In this document: positions 1 to 9,740 of the stretch, one piece after another | Position numbering within the stretch: position 1 is the stretch's first letter | Layout: each line of letters begins with the position of its first letter | Assembly: GCF_014930455.1 (NCBI RefSeq) | Contig: NZ_JAAIYO010000013.1 | Span: 217,235-281,234 of the forward strand | DNA length: 64,000 nt | From: Corallococcus soli | Lineage (GTDB): Bacteria > Myxococcota > Myxococcia > Myxococcales > Myxococcaceae | Direction of reading: 5' to 3' | The notes under the pieces: generated by a model | Databases searched by the model: none | Seen by the model: the letters and a program-made list of their open reading frames with translations, nothing else | What the model was told of the DNA's origin: nothing | Program-made: the position numbers and the translations under genes

Positions 1-558
1 CCCCCGTCGCAGGCGCTCCACCACCAGCAGCGTGAAGGGCAGCTCCTCGTCGGTCTTCAGCGGATGATCCGCGTGGTAGCGCAGCAGGGCCTCCACCGCC
101 GCGCCCGTGCGCGCGTCGCTGCCGGTGTCCAGGGCGGCCTCCACCGCGCGCAGCCGCGTCAGCCGCTCCTGCCAGGGGGGCGGAATGGGGCCCTGCGCCA
201 GCGCCTGCGCCAGCTCTTCGTAGGTGGCCCTCGCGGGGGCCGCGCCGCCGTCCCGGGGCCAGTCCACGCGCGGCAGGAACTGGTGGCCGCGAAAGCGCAG
301 GTAGAAGCCCTCCGCGGGCAGCAGCGGATCCCCCATGGCCGCGTTCAAGGCGGGCAGGTGCTGCTTCATGCGCTGATCCAGCGTGGTGCGCAGGGCCTCC
401 GACGCGAGCAGCTCCAGGGCCTCACGGCGGGAGCGCACCTGGGCGCGCGCGTCCTCCCGCTCCTGGGTGAAGATGCGCTGGAGGGTCACCAGGCCCCAGC
501 CGAGGGCCAGCAGCCCACAACCCAGGGCCATCAATGTGGGCAGGAGTCGGCGCAGCAT
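1..558 (-). CDS. Membrane sensor-like protein, N-terminal part (runs off left edge)
   Basis: The gene reads right to left from ATG at 558 and stays open to the window edge, giving 186 codons. It begins with a short basic segment and one hydrophobic helix (about residues 5-25, rich in Leu/Gly/Trp), followed by a charged, coiled-coil-prone stretch (about 30-60) and a periplasm-type region with no cysteines. This layout is typical of the sensory half of membrane histidine kinases in myxobacteria. No HAMP or kinase motif lies inside the visible part, so the kinase assignment is an inference. It is divergent from the gene starting at 675, and the 116-bp gap holds both start regions. Confidence 0.6.
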   Translation of the reverse strand, partial: MLRRLLPTLMALGCGLLALGWGLVTLQRIFTQEREDARAQVRSRREALELLASEALRTTLDQRMKQHLPALNAAMGDPLLPAEGFYLRFRGHQFLPRVDWPRDGGAAPARATYEELAQALAQGPIPPPWQERLTRLRAVEAALDTGSDARTGAAVEALLRYHADHPLKTDEELPFTLLVVERLRRG

Positions 559-674
559 TCGCGTCCGTCCGGACTGTAGCAGTGTCGGAGGGAATACGGG
601 CTCCTGGCCCGAAGGATGAATAAATAGGGAGACGTCCGCGTCCCCTCCGGGGTCTGGAGATTGGAGACGAAGTC

Positions 675-2162
675 ATGGGTTCTCGATGGTGGCTCTGTTT
701 GGTGGTCGGCCTGGCCTCCCAGGGAGCGTCCGCGCAGACCGCGCCGGTCGCCGCGGATGACTGGGGAGATGATGCGTACGTCGAGCAGGCGCAGGCGGAC
801 GACTCCGGGCCCATCGCGCCGAGCGCTCCTCCCGACATGCCAGCCGAGACGCCGACCGCCCGGCCCTACGCCGGCGCGGTGTGGACGTCCGGCCACTGGT
901 ACTGGGACGGCGACCAGTGGCTCTTCAAGTCCGGCGGCTGGGTGGAGCGGATGCCCGGCTACCAGTACGTCAACGGCTACTGGGCCCAGGACGGCGACGT
1001 GTGGCGCTGGGTGTCCGGCGGCTGGGCGCAGCAGGGCTCCGACGACGTGGAGATCCCCGTGGAGGTCGCCAGCGAGGACGTGACGGCGACCCAGGCGCCT
1101 CCGGCCCTGCGCGTCGAGGTGCGCCCCGCGGCGCCGGCCGTCAACTACACGTGGGCTCCGGGCTACTGGTACTGGGGCGTCAACGGCTACGAATGGGTGG
1201 AGGGCTCGTGGATGGAGCCTCCGCGTCCGGGCCTCGTGTTCGTGTCACCGCGGTGGATCCGCCGCGGCCCGTCCTACGTGTTCGTCGGCGGCGGCTGGGG
1301 GTGGGGTGGCTCGGTGCGCGTCGCGGTCCCCGTGTACCGCCACGCGCACATCGCCTTCTCCTTCGGGCGTCCCAATCCGTTCCTGCGCACCTGGTACCGC
1401 TACCCCGGCGTGTCGTGGCGCTACTACGGCTACGGCCACAGCCGCTACCGCCATGATCGCTACCGCCCGGGGTACCACGGCCGGCAGAACGGCTACGGCT
1501 ACGGCCGCCCGGGTTACTCCGGTGGCTACCGCTCGCATCCGGCGTCGCCGGGGCCGCGCAACGGCGGCCGGGGCAACGGCAACGGCCGTCCCGGCAACGG
1601 CGGGTATCACCAGCAGTCCGGTGGCCGCTCCGACGATGGGCGTCCTTCGAGCGGCGGCGGCTGGAACTCCGGTCCCCGTTCGCCTCCGGGCGGCACCGGC
1701 TCCGGCGTGCGTCCTCCGTCGGGTGGGTCCAAGTCCAACGGTTGGGGTGGCGGCTCTGGTGGCGGGCGCAACTCGAGCAGCAACAGCTCCGGCGGCGTCC
1801 GCCAGACGAACGGCGGCGGCGGCGGCTGGGGCGGCGGCTCCGGTGGCGGGCGTCCTTCGGGCGGCCGTGAGTCCGGGAGCGTCCAGCCCTCCAAGGGCGG
1901 CTCCGGTGGCGGTTGGGGTGGCGGCTCTGGCGGCGGGCGTTCGTCGGGCGACCGTTCTTCCAGCGGCTGGGGCGGTGGTGGCTCCAGCGTCCGCTCGGCC
2001 AGCAGTGGCGGCTCCAGCTCCAGCGCCAGCGGTCGGGGCGCGGGGGGACGCGGCTCCGGCGGTGGCGGCTGGGGTGGCGGCAGTGGCGGTGGCAGCCGCG
2101 GTGGCGGCTCCCACGGCGGCGGCAATGGCGGCGGCGGTTGGGGCGGTGGCGGTCACCGCTGA
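675..2162 (+). CDS. Secreted YXWGXW-repeat protein with long Gly/Ser-rich tail
   Basis: The product is 495 aa. ATG at 675 is preceded by GGAG eight bases upstream. A signal peptide covers about residues 1-21, ending Ala-Ser-Ala-Gln. Residues about 55-215 hold repeated aromatic units of the form GHWYWDG, GYWAQDG and GYWYWG, matching the YXWGXW repeat family of bacterial surface proteins. From about residue 265 the chain becomes low complexity, first Tyr/Arg/His-rich and then dominated by GWGGGSGGG repeats to the end. No enzyme motif is visible. It is probably exported and surface-attached or matrix-forming, but its biological role is unknown. It converges on lplA with a 19-bp gap. Confidence 0.8.
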   Translation: MGSRWWLCLVVGLASQGASAQTAPVAADDWGDDAYVEQAQADDSGPIAPSAPPDMPAETPTARPYAGAVWTSGHWYWDGDQWLFKSGGWVERMPGYQYVNGYWAQDGDVWRWVSGGWAQQGSDDVEIPVEVASEDVTATQAPPALRVEVRPAAPAVNYTWAPGYWYWGVNGYEWVEGSWMEPPRPGLVFVSPRWIRRGPSYVFVGGGWGWGGSVRVAVPVYRHAHIAFSFGRPNPFLRTWYRYPGVSWRYYGYGHSRYRHDRYRPGYHGRQNGYGYGRPGYSGGYRSHPASPGPRNGGRGNGNGRPGNGGYHQQSGGRSDDGRPSSGGGWNSGPRSPPGGTGSGVRPPSGGSKSNGWGGGSGGGRNSSSNSSGGVRQTNGGGGGWGGGSGGGRPSGGRESGSVQPSKGGSGGGWGGGSGGGRSSGDRSSSGWGGGGSSVRSASSGGSSSSASGRGAGGRGSGGGGWGGGSGGGSRGGGSHGGGNGGGGWGGGGHR

Positions 2163-2181
2163 CGCTGTCCGGTGGGCCGGC

Positions 2182-3210
2182 TCAGACCTCGACCTGGCCC
2201 ATCAACCACGCCTCCAGTTCGCCCAGCTCCCGCTCCTGCGCCGGATGGCGGGAGCGGGCCTCGGCCACGGCCTGCCGCATCCCGTCGCGGCTGTGCGGCT
2301 TGCCGACGAGCGCTCCCTGCAGGTCCTGCACGAGGTCCGGGTAGAGCGCATCCGAGAAGACCTGCGCGCGCGTGACATGGCCGTTCTCCGCGTCGACGTG
2401 GACCTCGAAGAAGCCCCAGGACAGGTACTCCACCATCTGGTGGCTGAAGCGGGGCGCGTTGCCGAAGCGCCAGTCCCATGACGCGTAGTGGTCGAAGGTG
2501 CGCTTGAGCGACGGCTGGCTTTCGAGGAACGACGGCTCCAGCAGCTCCGGCTCCGCGGTCGCCCCGTGGAAGTCGCAGAACGCGCCGATGAGCGCCTTCA
2601 CCAGCGCTTCGTGCGAGGCCTCCGGCTGGACGTCGCGCAGGTTCATCACCCGCGAGCGCACCGACGCGCTGCCCTTGGACTCCAGCTTCTTCGGGTGCGG
2701 CGTGAGGTAGTTGGCCAGCCGTGAGAGGTCCGCGCCGATGAGGAACGTGCCGTGGTGGAACGCGCGGTCCTTCGTCTCGCGGTACGCGCTGCCGCTGATC
2801 TTCCGGGGCCCGTCCTCCAGCGGAATCACCAGGTCGTTGCGCCCGGACGCCTGCGCCTTCACGCCCAGGCGCGACAGCGCGTCGAGCAGGATGGTGACGT
2901 TGGCCGTCTTGTTGTAGCCCTCCTTGGCGGACAGGAAGGTGAAGCAGGTGTTGCCCAGGTCGTGGAACACCGCGCCGCCGCCGCTCGTGCGCCGCGCGAG
3001 GAAGACCTTGTCCTCCTCCATGCGCGTGAGGTTGCACTCGGACCAGGGGTTCTGGTTGCGCCCGATGACGACGGTGTTGTCGTTGCGCCACAGGAAGAGC
3101 GTCTGCGCGCGGGTGTCCAGCTCGCGGAAGATCCAGTCCTCGGTCGCGAGGTTGAACCAGGGGTTGTAGGTCTCCGACAGGAGGATGCGGACGCGCGGTG
3201 CTTGAGACAT
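2182..3210 (-). CDS. lplA: Lipoate--protein ligase A
   Basis: The 342-aa protein is colinear with Escherichia coli LplA over its whole length, as recalled. It attaches free lipoate through lipoyl-AMP to the lipoyl domains of 2-oxoacid dehydrogenases and glycine cleavage H protein in the cytoplasm. Visible family motifs are the N-terminal NPWFNLA segment, RRTSGGGAVFHD (about residues 73-84), ASGRNDL (about 121-127) and the catalytic lysine region RKISGSAYRETKDR, with the lysine near residue 137. The ATG at 3210 was chosen because homology begins there; the frame stays open far upstream but is unrelated. No lipoyl synthase or lipB is adjacent. It is divergent from the PLP-fold gene at 3352. Confidence 0.93.
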   Translation of the reverse strand: MSQAPRVRILLSETYNPWFNLATEDWIFRELDTRAQTLFLWRNDNTVVIGRNQNPWSECNLTRMEEDKVFLARRTSGGGAVFHDLGNTCFTFLSAKEGYNKTANVTILLDALSRLGVKAQASGRNDLVIPLEDGPRKISGSAYRETKDRAFHHGTFLIGADLSRLANYLTPHPKKLESKGSASVRSRVMNLRDVQPEASHEALVKALIGAFCDFHGATAEPELLEPSFLESQPSLKRTFDHYASWDWRFGNAPRFSHQMVEYLSWGFFEVHVDAENGHVTRAQVFSDALYPDLVQDLQGALVGKPHSRDGMRQAVAEARSRHPAQERELGELEAWLMGQVEV

Positions 3211-3351
3211 GGCGCGGAGCATAACCGTGGGACGGCCGTCCTCCAGGGGACATCCGCCAGGGCCCACAGGGTGATGGCCTCCAGGCGGGGGGGCCCGGAC
3301 ACTCGCGTCCTGGCGGGGCGCGCGACGTCGGGCGCGCCGGGAGGGCGGACC

Positions 3352-4104
3352 ATGCGCACGACGTTTTCCCTGTCGCGTCCCCAGGCGGACGGGCCGGTGG
3401 TGCTGTGGGGCGGGGGATTGCCGTCCGGCAGCCTCAAGTACCTCACCTTCGCGCGCTACCTGGCCGCGCTGCCGCCGGGCTCGCGCGGGCTGGTGGAGCT
3501 GTCCGGGGCGTCGAGCGCGCTGGCGCTGGACGTGCTGGGCCGCGAGCGGGGCCTGCCCACCGTGGCGCTGACGGACGCGGCGGGGGAGGCGTACCTGCGC
3601 GCCCATGGCTTCCAGGGGCAGGTGCGCCACGCGGACTCGATGGCGCGGCTGTGGGAGCAGGCGCTGGCCTACGAGCGCGAGGGCTGGTGCTGGCCCCGAC
3701 AGCTCTCCAACACCGCGCTGGTGGCGTGCGTGGAGTCCTGGGCGTCGGGCCTGAGGGCGCTCGTGCGCGAGCGCTTCCCGAAGGTCCAGCGGGTGGTGTG
3801 CGGCTTCGGCACGGGCGCGACGCTGGTGGGCCTGACGCGCGTCTTCACGCTGGGCGGCTTCACCGTCACCGGCCTGCAACCCGCGCCGGGACAGCCGCTG
3901 CCGGGCTGGCGCACGTGGGCCCACCAGAACCTGGGCCCGGAGGACCTGTTCTTCGCGCACCACCAGCGCATCCCGCTGGACACCGCGGGCCCCGCGTCCG
4001 ACAGCTTCACCGCGCTCCTGGAGTGGGCCCGGCGACAGCCCCAGCCGGAGCAGGTGCTCGTCATCGCGCACAGCGCCCGTGAGGAGGCCTGCGCCCGGGC
4101 CTGA
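3352..4104 (+). CDS. Small PLP-dependent fold-type II (cysteine synthase-like) protein
   Basis: The product is 250 aa, start ATG at 3352 behind a GGGAGGG sequence. Two features point to the tryptophan-synthase-beta/cysteine-synthase fold: a GLPSGSLK segment with lysine 29 at the place of the PLP-binding lysine (compare NPTGSVKDR in cysteine synthases), and a GFGTGATLVG loop (about 151-160) resembling the phosphate-binding glycine loop. ELSGASSALAL (about 50-60) is in the position of the substrate-carboxylate loop. The protein is clearly shorter than usual members (about 300-350 aa). The substrate cannot be read from sequence. Its stop codon directly abuts the stop codon of the convergent neighbour at 4105. 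Confidence 0.6.
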   Translation: MRTTFSLSRPQADGPVVLWGGGLPSGSLKYLTFARYLAALPPGSRGLVELSGASSALALDVLGRERGLPTVALTDAAGEAYLRAHGFQGQVRHADSMARLWEQALAYEREGWCWPRQLSNTALVACVESWASGLRALVRERFPKVQRVVCGFGTGATLVGLTRVFTLGGFTVTGLQPAPGQPLPGWRTWAHQNLGPEDLFFAHHQRIPLDTAGPASDSFTALLEWARRQPQPEQVLVIAHSAREEACARA

Positions 4105-4890
4105 CTACCCGTACAGGCCCTGGAGCCGCGCCTCCACGGCGGCCATCCCTTCATGCGGGAAGGCGGGCACATGCGACAGCTCGCGCGCGCCCAGCCGGAG
4201 CAGCGCCCGCGCGAGCCCCGGCGAGTCCCCCTGCATCGCGCGGGCGAGCTCACCCCCGGGCCCCGGGTACACCCGCTCCACGCGGCGCAGCGGATCCAAC
4301 CCGTCCAACACGGAGGCCTCCGGCGCGGGGACGTGGCGGGCCAGCAGGAGGCAGAGCAGGCGCGCCGCCTCGTCGAGCCTCGCTCGCCCACTGAGCACCT
4401 CTCCGCGCGCGTGGCGTCCCAGGCCCACCAGCACCTGCGTGAGCCATTGCCCGAACAACCACGCGTCGTCCGGCGCCGTGCCCTGGAGCTCCCGCGCCGT
4501 GGCCCGGGCGCGCTCCTCCATCCGCGTGGCCACGTCACCCCGGTCCAACAACACGCGGTAGCGGTTGACGCGCGCCAGGGACAGCTCCTCCAGGTCGAAC
4601 ACCGCGAACTCCAGCAGGTGCCCGTCGCGGTAGACGACCTTCACGCCGTGCGCCGTCTCGCGGAACGTGTGTGAAATCGCCTCCGGGCGCGGCAGCCAGC
4701 CCCGCTCCTGTCTCAATGTTTCAGCGTGTCCCGGCTCCGCGATGGCGAAGAAGTCATGGTCGCTGAAGTCATCCGGCAGGTAGTCCCGCGCCGCCATCGA
4801 ACCCAGCGCCACGAGCCCCCGGAACCGGCCATCCGCCCCAGCCCTGCGCGTCAACTCCGTGGTGAACCCCTGATAGGTCGCGGCGTCCAT
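4105..4890 (-). CDS. Nucleotidyltransferase-domain protein (polymerase-beta fold)
   Basis: The 261-aa product starts at ATG 4890, just after a GGAG ribosome site; further upstream starts in the same frame lack one. The N-terminus shows the signature of the polymerase-beta-like nucleotidyltransferase superfamily: Gly30-Ser31 followed by Asp44-His-Asp46, where the two aspartates bind catalytic metal. The rest is helical and Arg/Leu-rich. Size and layout resemble aminoglycoside-adenylyltransferase-like proteins, but the target is unknown and resistance should not be assumed. Three spaced GCGTTG repeats lie upstream (4938-4987). Confidence 0.65.
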   Translation of the reverse strand: MDAATYQGFTTELTRRAGADGRFRGLVALGSMAARDYLPDDFSDHDFFAIAEPGHAETLRQERGWLPRPEAISHTFRETAHGVKVVYRDGHLLEFAVFDLEELSLARVNRYRVLLDRGDVATRMEERARATARELQGTAPDDAWLFGQWLTQVLVGLGRHARGEVLSGRARLDEAARLLCLLLARHVPAPEASVLDGLDPLRRVERVYPGPGGELARAMQGDSPGLARALLRLGARELSHVPAFPHEGMAAVEARLQGLYG

Positions 4891-4937
4891 GGTGTGCTCC
4901 TCGGGAAGGCTCGCGCAGGATGCCATCCCAACGCAGG

Positions 4938-4987
4938 GCGTTGTATTCGTGATGCGCTGCGTTGTCTTTGCGTGGCGCAATGCGTTG
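4938..4987. promoter_or_regulatory. Three spaced GCGTTG repeats between divergent genes
   Basis: GCGTTG occurs at 4938-4943, 4959-4964 and 4982-4987, a spacing of 21 and 23 bases, or about two helical turns. They lie in the 255-bp gap between the nucleotidyltransferase gene (minus) and the lipase gene (plus). The arrangement resembles a cooperative repressor/activator site. No regulator gene is adjacent, so this is only a candidate operator. Confidence 0.3.
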
Positions 4988-5097
4988 CAGGGGAGGCGGG
5001 ACAACCCCTGGCGTCTGGCTTGACCCGGAGCTGACATGCTTTCCCGTTAAGTCAGGGGCCGGCTTGCTTTCTCTCAGTGTCTCGCTTTATGGGCTGA

Positions 5098-6072
<975 letters not shown>

Positions 6073-6090
6073 TCCCCGGAGCGCCCCGCC

Positions 6091-7137
6091 ATGAAGAGCC
6101 GCGCCGTCATGCTCGTGGTCGCGCTGTGCGCCCTCCTGGGTGCCGGCGTCTTCTCGTGGTGGAAGGTCCGGGCGGTGGAGTCGCCCGGACCCGAAGTCCC
6201 GCCGTCTCCCGGCGCCGTCGCCCAGGGCCCGCGCGCGCCGCTCGCCGGTGCGCCCGCCCCGGGCGTCGCTGGGGCCCCCACGCCGCCATCCCCCGGCGCC
6301 GCGCTGCCGTCCCTGCCGGGCTCGCTCCAGGACACCCAGGAGGACGGCGCCGTCTTCGTGGATGCGTCCGGGCACCTGGTGCCGAACCCGGACCTGCTGC
6401 GCCTGTTCAACTACTACCTGTCCGCGACGGGCGAGGAGTCCCCGGCCCTCATCCGCGAGCGCATCCTCGCGTCGCTGCGGGCGAAGAAGCTGCCCCAGGC
6501 CGCCATGGACGAAGCGGTGCAGGTGCTGGACGACTACCTGTCCTATCTGGAAGCGGCCCGGTCGCTGGCGCGCACGCGCTCCGCCGCCACGATGGACACC
6601 GCCGAGCGCCTGGAGGCCCTGCGCAAGCTGCGCCGCGAGCACCTGGGCGGCAGCGCCGAAGGCATGTTCGGCCAGGAGGAGGCGGTGGACGCGGTGGCCG
6701 TGGAGCGGCTGAAGCTCCAGAAGGACGCGTCGCTGACGGCCGCCGAGCGCGAGCGGCGCATCGCCGCCCTGGAGGAGCGCCTGCCGCCGGAGGTGCGCCA
6801 GGGCCGCGAGGAGGCCGTGCGCCCGCTGCGGCAGCGAGCCGTGGAGCAGGAGCTGCTGGCCGGGGGCGCGACGGCGGAGGACCTGCACCAGCACCGGCTG
6901 TCCACCGTGGGGCCGGAGGCCACGGAGCGGCTGGAGGCCCTGGACCGGGAGCGCGCCCAGTGGACGCAGCGGCTGGCGGACTTCCGCGCGAAGCGCGAGG
7001 CGCTGGGCCGCACCCAGCCGGATCCAGCCCTGCGTCAGGCCGCCGTGCAGCGGCTGCTCTTCGACTCGTTCACCCCGGAGGAGCGCCTCCGGGTGGAAGC
7101 CTCGGAGGCCATCGAGGCGGCCTCCGGAGGCGGGTGA
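6091..7137 (+). CDS. lifO: Lipase-specific foldase (lipase chaperone)
   Basis: The 348-aa protein has an N-terminal membrane anchor (about residues 5-24), then a Pro/Ala-rich flexible linker to about residue 75, then a helical domain. The family signature appears at the start of that domain: SLQDTQEDG followed by RLFNYYLSATGEES, matching the RxxFDYxLSxxGE motif of Lif/LifO foldases. The C-terminal part is made of long charged helices with RERRIAALEERLPPE, as in the arm that wraps the lipase. It acts in the periplasm, folding the lipase encoded just upstream. The two genes form an operon. Confidence 0.92.
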   Translation: MKSRAVMLVVALCALLGAGVFSWWKVRAVESPGPEVPPSPGAVAQGPRAPLAGAPAPGVAGAPTPPSPGAALPSLPGSLQDTQEDGAVFVDASGHLVPNPDLLRLFNYYLSATGEESPALIRERILASLRAKKLPQAAMDEAVQVLDDYLSYLEAARSLARTRSAATMDTAERLEALRKLRREHLGGSAEGMFGQEEAVDAVAVERLKLQKDASLTAAERERRIAALEERLPPEVRQGREEAVRPLRQRAVEQELLAGGATAEDLHQHRLSTVGPEATERLEALDRERAQWTQRLADFRAKREALGRTQPDPALRQAAVQRLLFDSFTPEERLRVEASEAIEAASGGG

Positions 7138-7146
7138 GGCGGAGGT

Positions 7147-8142
7147 TCAGGCAATCCTGAACGGCTTCAGCTCGGAGACCTCTTCGAGCAGCAGGGGCTG
7201 CGCGTGCAGGTACGCGGTGGTGCGGCGCTTCTGGTCGATGTCGTCGAACACGCGCTGCACCTGCTGCGGCGTGAGGCCCATCTCGGCGGAGACGTCCTCG
7301 GGCGTGACGCCGTGGTTCTTCGCCCAGAGGATGAGGTCCAGCTGGGAGTAGTGCACGGAGAAGTAGAAGTCCTCCTGTGACTGCTCCAGGCTGAACGTGT
7401 CCGTGGTGGGCTCGCGGTTGAGGATGCCGTCGATGACGCCCAGGTGCCGCGCCAGCTTGTACGTCTGCGTCTTGTAGAGGCTGGCGATGGGCTTCACGTC
7501 CGCGGCGCCGTCGCCCAGCTTCACGAAGAAGCCCTGATCATACTCCAGGCGGTTGGGCGTGCCGGACGCGGCGAAGTTCAGCCGGTCCGCGTGGAAGTAC
7601 TCCATCATCTTGCGCACGCGCTGCTTGAAGTTGGTGGCGGCGACAATCTGCACGTAGGCCTGCGGCGTGAGGCGGAAGCGCTGCTCCTGCCCGTCCACCT
7701 GCACCACCACGTAGAAGACGTTGAGGGCGTCCGTGTTCAGCCGGTCGCCGTGCATGACGATCTTCCACTTCATGTCCGGCTGGAAGTCGGGGAACACCGA
7801 CCGCACCGCCGCGTCGCGCTGCGAATAGCACCCGGCGGCGTCCAGCACGGGCGCGATGTCGTGCAGCGTGTGCTGGATGCCCAGCTTCTCGCAGAGCTCG
7901 CGGCCCAGCTTGGAGGACAGCCCGCTGGAGTCGCGCTCCGGCAGCAGGATGCCGAAGACGCGGTCGGGGCCCAGCGCGCGCACCGCCAGCGCCGCGACGC
8001 ACGCGGAGTCGATGCCGCCGGAGACGGCGACCACGAGCCCGCGCTTGCGCAGCTTCTTGAGCACCGCCTCCTTCAGCCCGGCCGACAGCGACGCGGCCTT
8101 GGCCTCCCAGTCCAGTTCCAGCACCTGCTTGGAGAACTTCAT
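7147..8142 (-). CDS. NAD synthase-like ATP pyrophosphatase, last gene of an ACP/AsnB operon
   Basis: The product is 331 aa; ATG at 8142. The ATP-pyrophosphatase P-loop SGGIDS is at residues 41-46 and the KLGDGAADVKP segment of NAD synthases is present. There is no glutaminase domain. The stretch after this differs from housekeeping NadE: where NadE proteins usually have PSAxLxxGQxDE, this one reads EPTTDTFSLEQSQEDFYF. It sits at the 3' end of a minus-strand run with an AMP ligase, an AsnB homologue and a carrier protein, so it may be a pathway enzyme and not the cell's main NAD synthase. Both readings are possible. Confidence 0.75.
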   Translation of the reverse strand: MKFSKQVLELDWEAKAASLSAGLKEAVLKKLRKRGLVVAVSGGIDSACVAALAVRALGPDRVFGILLPERDSSGLSSKLGRELCEKLGIQHTLHDIAPVLDAAGCYSQRDAAVRSVFPDFQPDMKWKIVMHGDRLNTDALNVFYVVVQVDGQEQRFRLTPQAYVQIVAATNFKQRVRKMMEYFHADRLNFAASGTPNRLEYDQGFFVKLGDGAADVKPIASLYKTQTYKLARHLGVIDGILNREPTTDTFSLEQSQEDFYFSVHYSQLDLILWAKNHGVTPEDVSAEMGLTPQQVQRVFDDIDQKRRTTAYLHAQPLLLEEVSELKPFRIA

Positions 8143-8144
8143 CG

Positions 8145-9740
8145 TCACGACCTCGGTCCAGGGGAAGTAAGTGAAGACAGCACGCGCGTGCGCAGGTCGG
8201 CCTTGAGCACCTTGCCGGTGGGGCCGCGCGGGAGCGCTTCGGTGAACAGCACGTGGCGGGGCACCTTGTGGGCGGGCAGGGCGTCGCGGCAGAAGCGGCG
8301 CAGGTCGTCCTCCTTCGGCGTGGCGTCCGGCTTCAGCACCACCGCCGCGCACGCCGCCTCGCCACCCAGGTCGTCCGGTACGCCCACCACCGCGACCTCC
8401 AGCACCGCCGGGTGGCGCGCGAGCACGTGCTCCAGCTCCGCGGGGCTCACCCGGTGGCCGCCCACCTTGAGGATCTCCTTCGCGCGCCCCACCAGGAAGA
8501 AGAAGCCGTCCGCGTCCCGCCACGCCAGGTCGCCCGTCCACAGCCAGCCGTCGCGGAGGATGGCGGCGGTGTCCTCGGGAGCGCCCAGGTAGCCGGGCGT
8601 CACGTTCGCGCCCTTCGCGACCAATTGCCCCACCTCGCCGTCCGCGAGCGGCGTCCCGTCCTCCGAGACCACCGCCAGCGTCACGCCGGGGATGCCCTGG
8701 CCGATGGAGCCCGCCTTGTCGGTGGCGCGCGAGGGCGGCAGGTAGCTCAGCCGCGCGGTGGCCTCCGTCTGGCCGTACATCACGAACAGCTCCGCCGGGT
8801 GGAAGGCCTCCCGCGTCCAGCGCACCGTGTCCGGCGACATGCCGCCACCCGCCTGGGTGACGTAGCGCAGCGCGAGCTTCGACAGCGAGTCGGAGGCCGC
8901 CTGGCGCCGCAGCAGTTCGAAGGTGAGGGGCACGCCCGCGAAGCCGGTGCACGCCTCGGTGGCCAGGGCCTCCAGCACGACCTGCGGGTACATGAAGCGC
9001 GGATCCAGGAACACGGAGCCGCCCGTGAGCAGGTGCGTCTGCAACACGCTCTTCCCGTAGCAGTAGTGCAGCGGGAGGATGAGCATGGCGCGATCTCTCG
9101 CCGTCAGGCCCAGGTACTCCACGATGGAGCGCGTGTTCGCCGCGATGTTGGCGAACGTCTGCACGACGCCCCGGGGCGTGCCCGTGCTGCCAGACGTGTA
9201 GACGATGGACGCGGGCGCACCGGGCGGGAGGGAGGGCAGGGCGTCCAGGGGCGTGGAGGCCGCGTCCGGATCCACCGTGCCGTCCTCCTGCACCCACGCG
9301 CAGGCCGCGGGCGCGAGCAGTCCGCGCAGGCGTTCGGGAGGCCGCGAGCCATGCACCACGAAGAAGTGGGTGAGCGTGGCGCGGCCCGTCCAGCGGCGGG
9401 CGTCCTGGCCGAAGATGACCGCGTGCCGGGCCCCCGTTTGCGCGAGGATGCCCTCCAGCGAGTCCGCGCCCACCTCACGGTCCAGCTCCACCGCGCACGC
9501 CCCCAGCGCCTGCACCGCGAGCCCCGCCACGGCCGCCGCGCAGCCCAGCGGCAGGGCGATGAGGACGCGCACCCCGGGCTCCACGCCCGCGTCCCGCAGG
9601 TGCCCCGCGAGCGCCAGCATCCGGGCTTCGAGCTGGCCGTAGGTGAGCCGGGCCCACGGAGAGTCCACCGCTGGAGCGTCAGGGGTTGCCTCCGCGTGGG
9701 CGCGCACCCACGACGGCGCGGTGTCCGCCCGGGCGCTCAC
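8145..9740 (-). CDS. AMP-forming acyl/aminoacyl ligase (ANL superfamily)
   Basis: The 531-aa protein has the full set of adenylation motifs: YTSGSTGTPRG (phosphate loop), YGQTEATAR, GDLAWRDADGF and the C-terminal GPTGKVLKADL lysine segment. It should activate a carboxylic acid as an acyl-adenylate and load it on CoA or, more likely here, on the carrier protein encoded two genes upstream. Its start overlaps the end of the asparagine-synthase-like gene by four bases, so the two are translationally coupled. Two bases separate it from the NadE-like gene. It resembles the AMP ligases associated with exosortase/exopolysaccharide loci, but no exosortase gene is in view. Confidence 0.85.
   Translation of the reverse strand: MSARADTAPSWVRAHAEATPDAPAVDSPWARLTYGQLEARMLALAGHLRDAGVEPGVRVLIALPLGCAAAVAGLAVQALGACAVELDREVGADSLEGILAQTGARHAVIFGQDARRWTGRATLTHFFVVHGSRPPERLRGLLAPAACAWVQEDGTVDPDAASTPLDALPSLPPGAPASIVYTSGSTGTPRGVVQTFANIAANTRSIVEYLGLTARDRAMLILPLHYCYGKSVLQTHLLTGGSVFLDPRFMYPQVVLEALATEACTGFAGVPLTFELLRRQAASDSLSKLALRYVTQAGGGMSPDTVRWTREAFHPAELFVMYGQTEATARLSYLPPSRATDKAGSIGQGIPGVTLAVVSEDGTPLADGEVGQLVAKGANVTPGYLGAPEDTAAILRDGWLWTGDLAWRDADGFFFLVGRAKEILKVGGHRVSPAELEHVLARHPAVLEVAVVGVPDDLGGEAACAAVVLKPDATPKEDDLRRFCRDALPAHKVPRHVLFTEALPRGPTGKVLKADLRTRVLSSLTSPGPRS

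Noticed and set aside
1245..2481. Overlapping long frames on both strands of the Gly-rich gene
   Set aside because: They are Ala/Thr- or Pro-rich shadows of the repeat-coding region at 675-2162.
3211..4071. Extension of lipoate ligase upstream to 4071
   Set aside because: The LplA match begins exactly at 3210, and the extra part is antisense to the PLP-fold gene.
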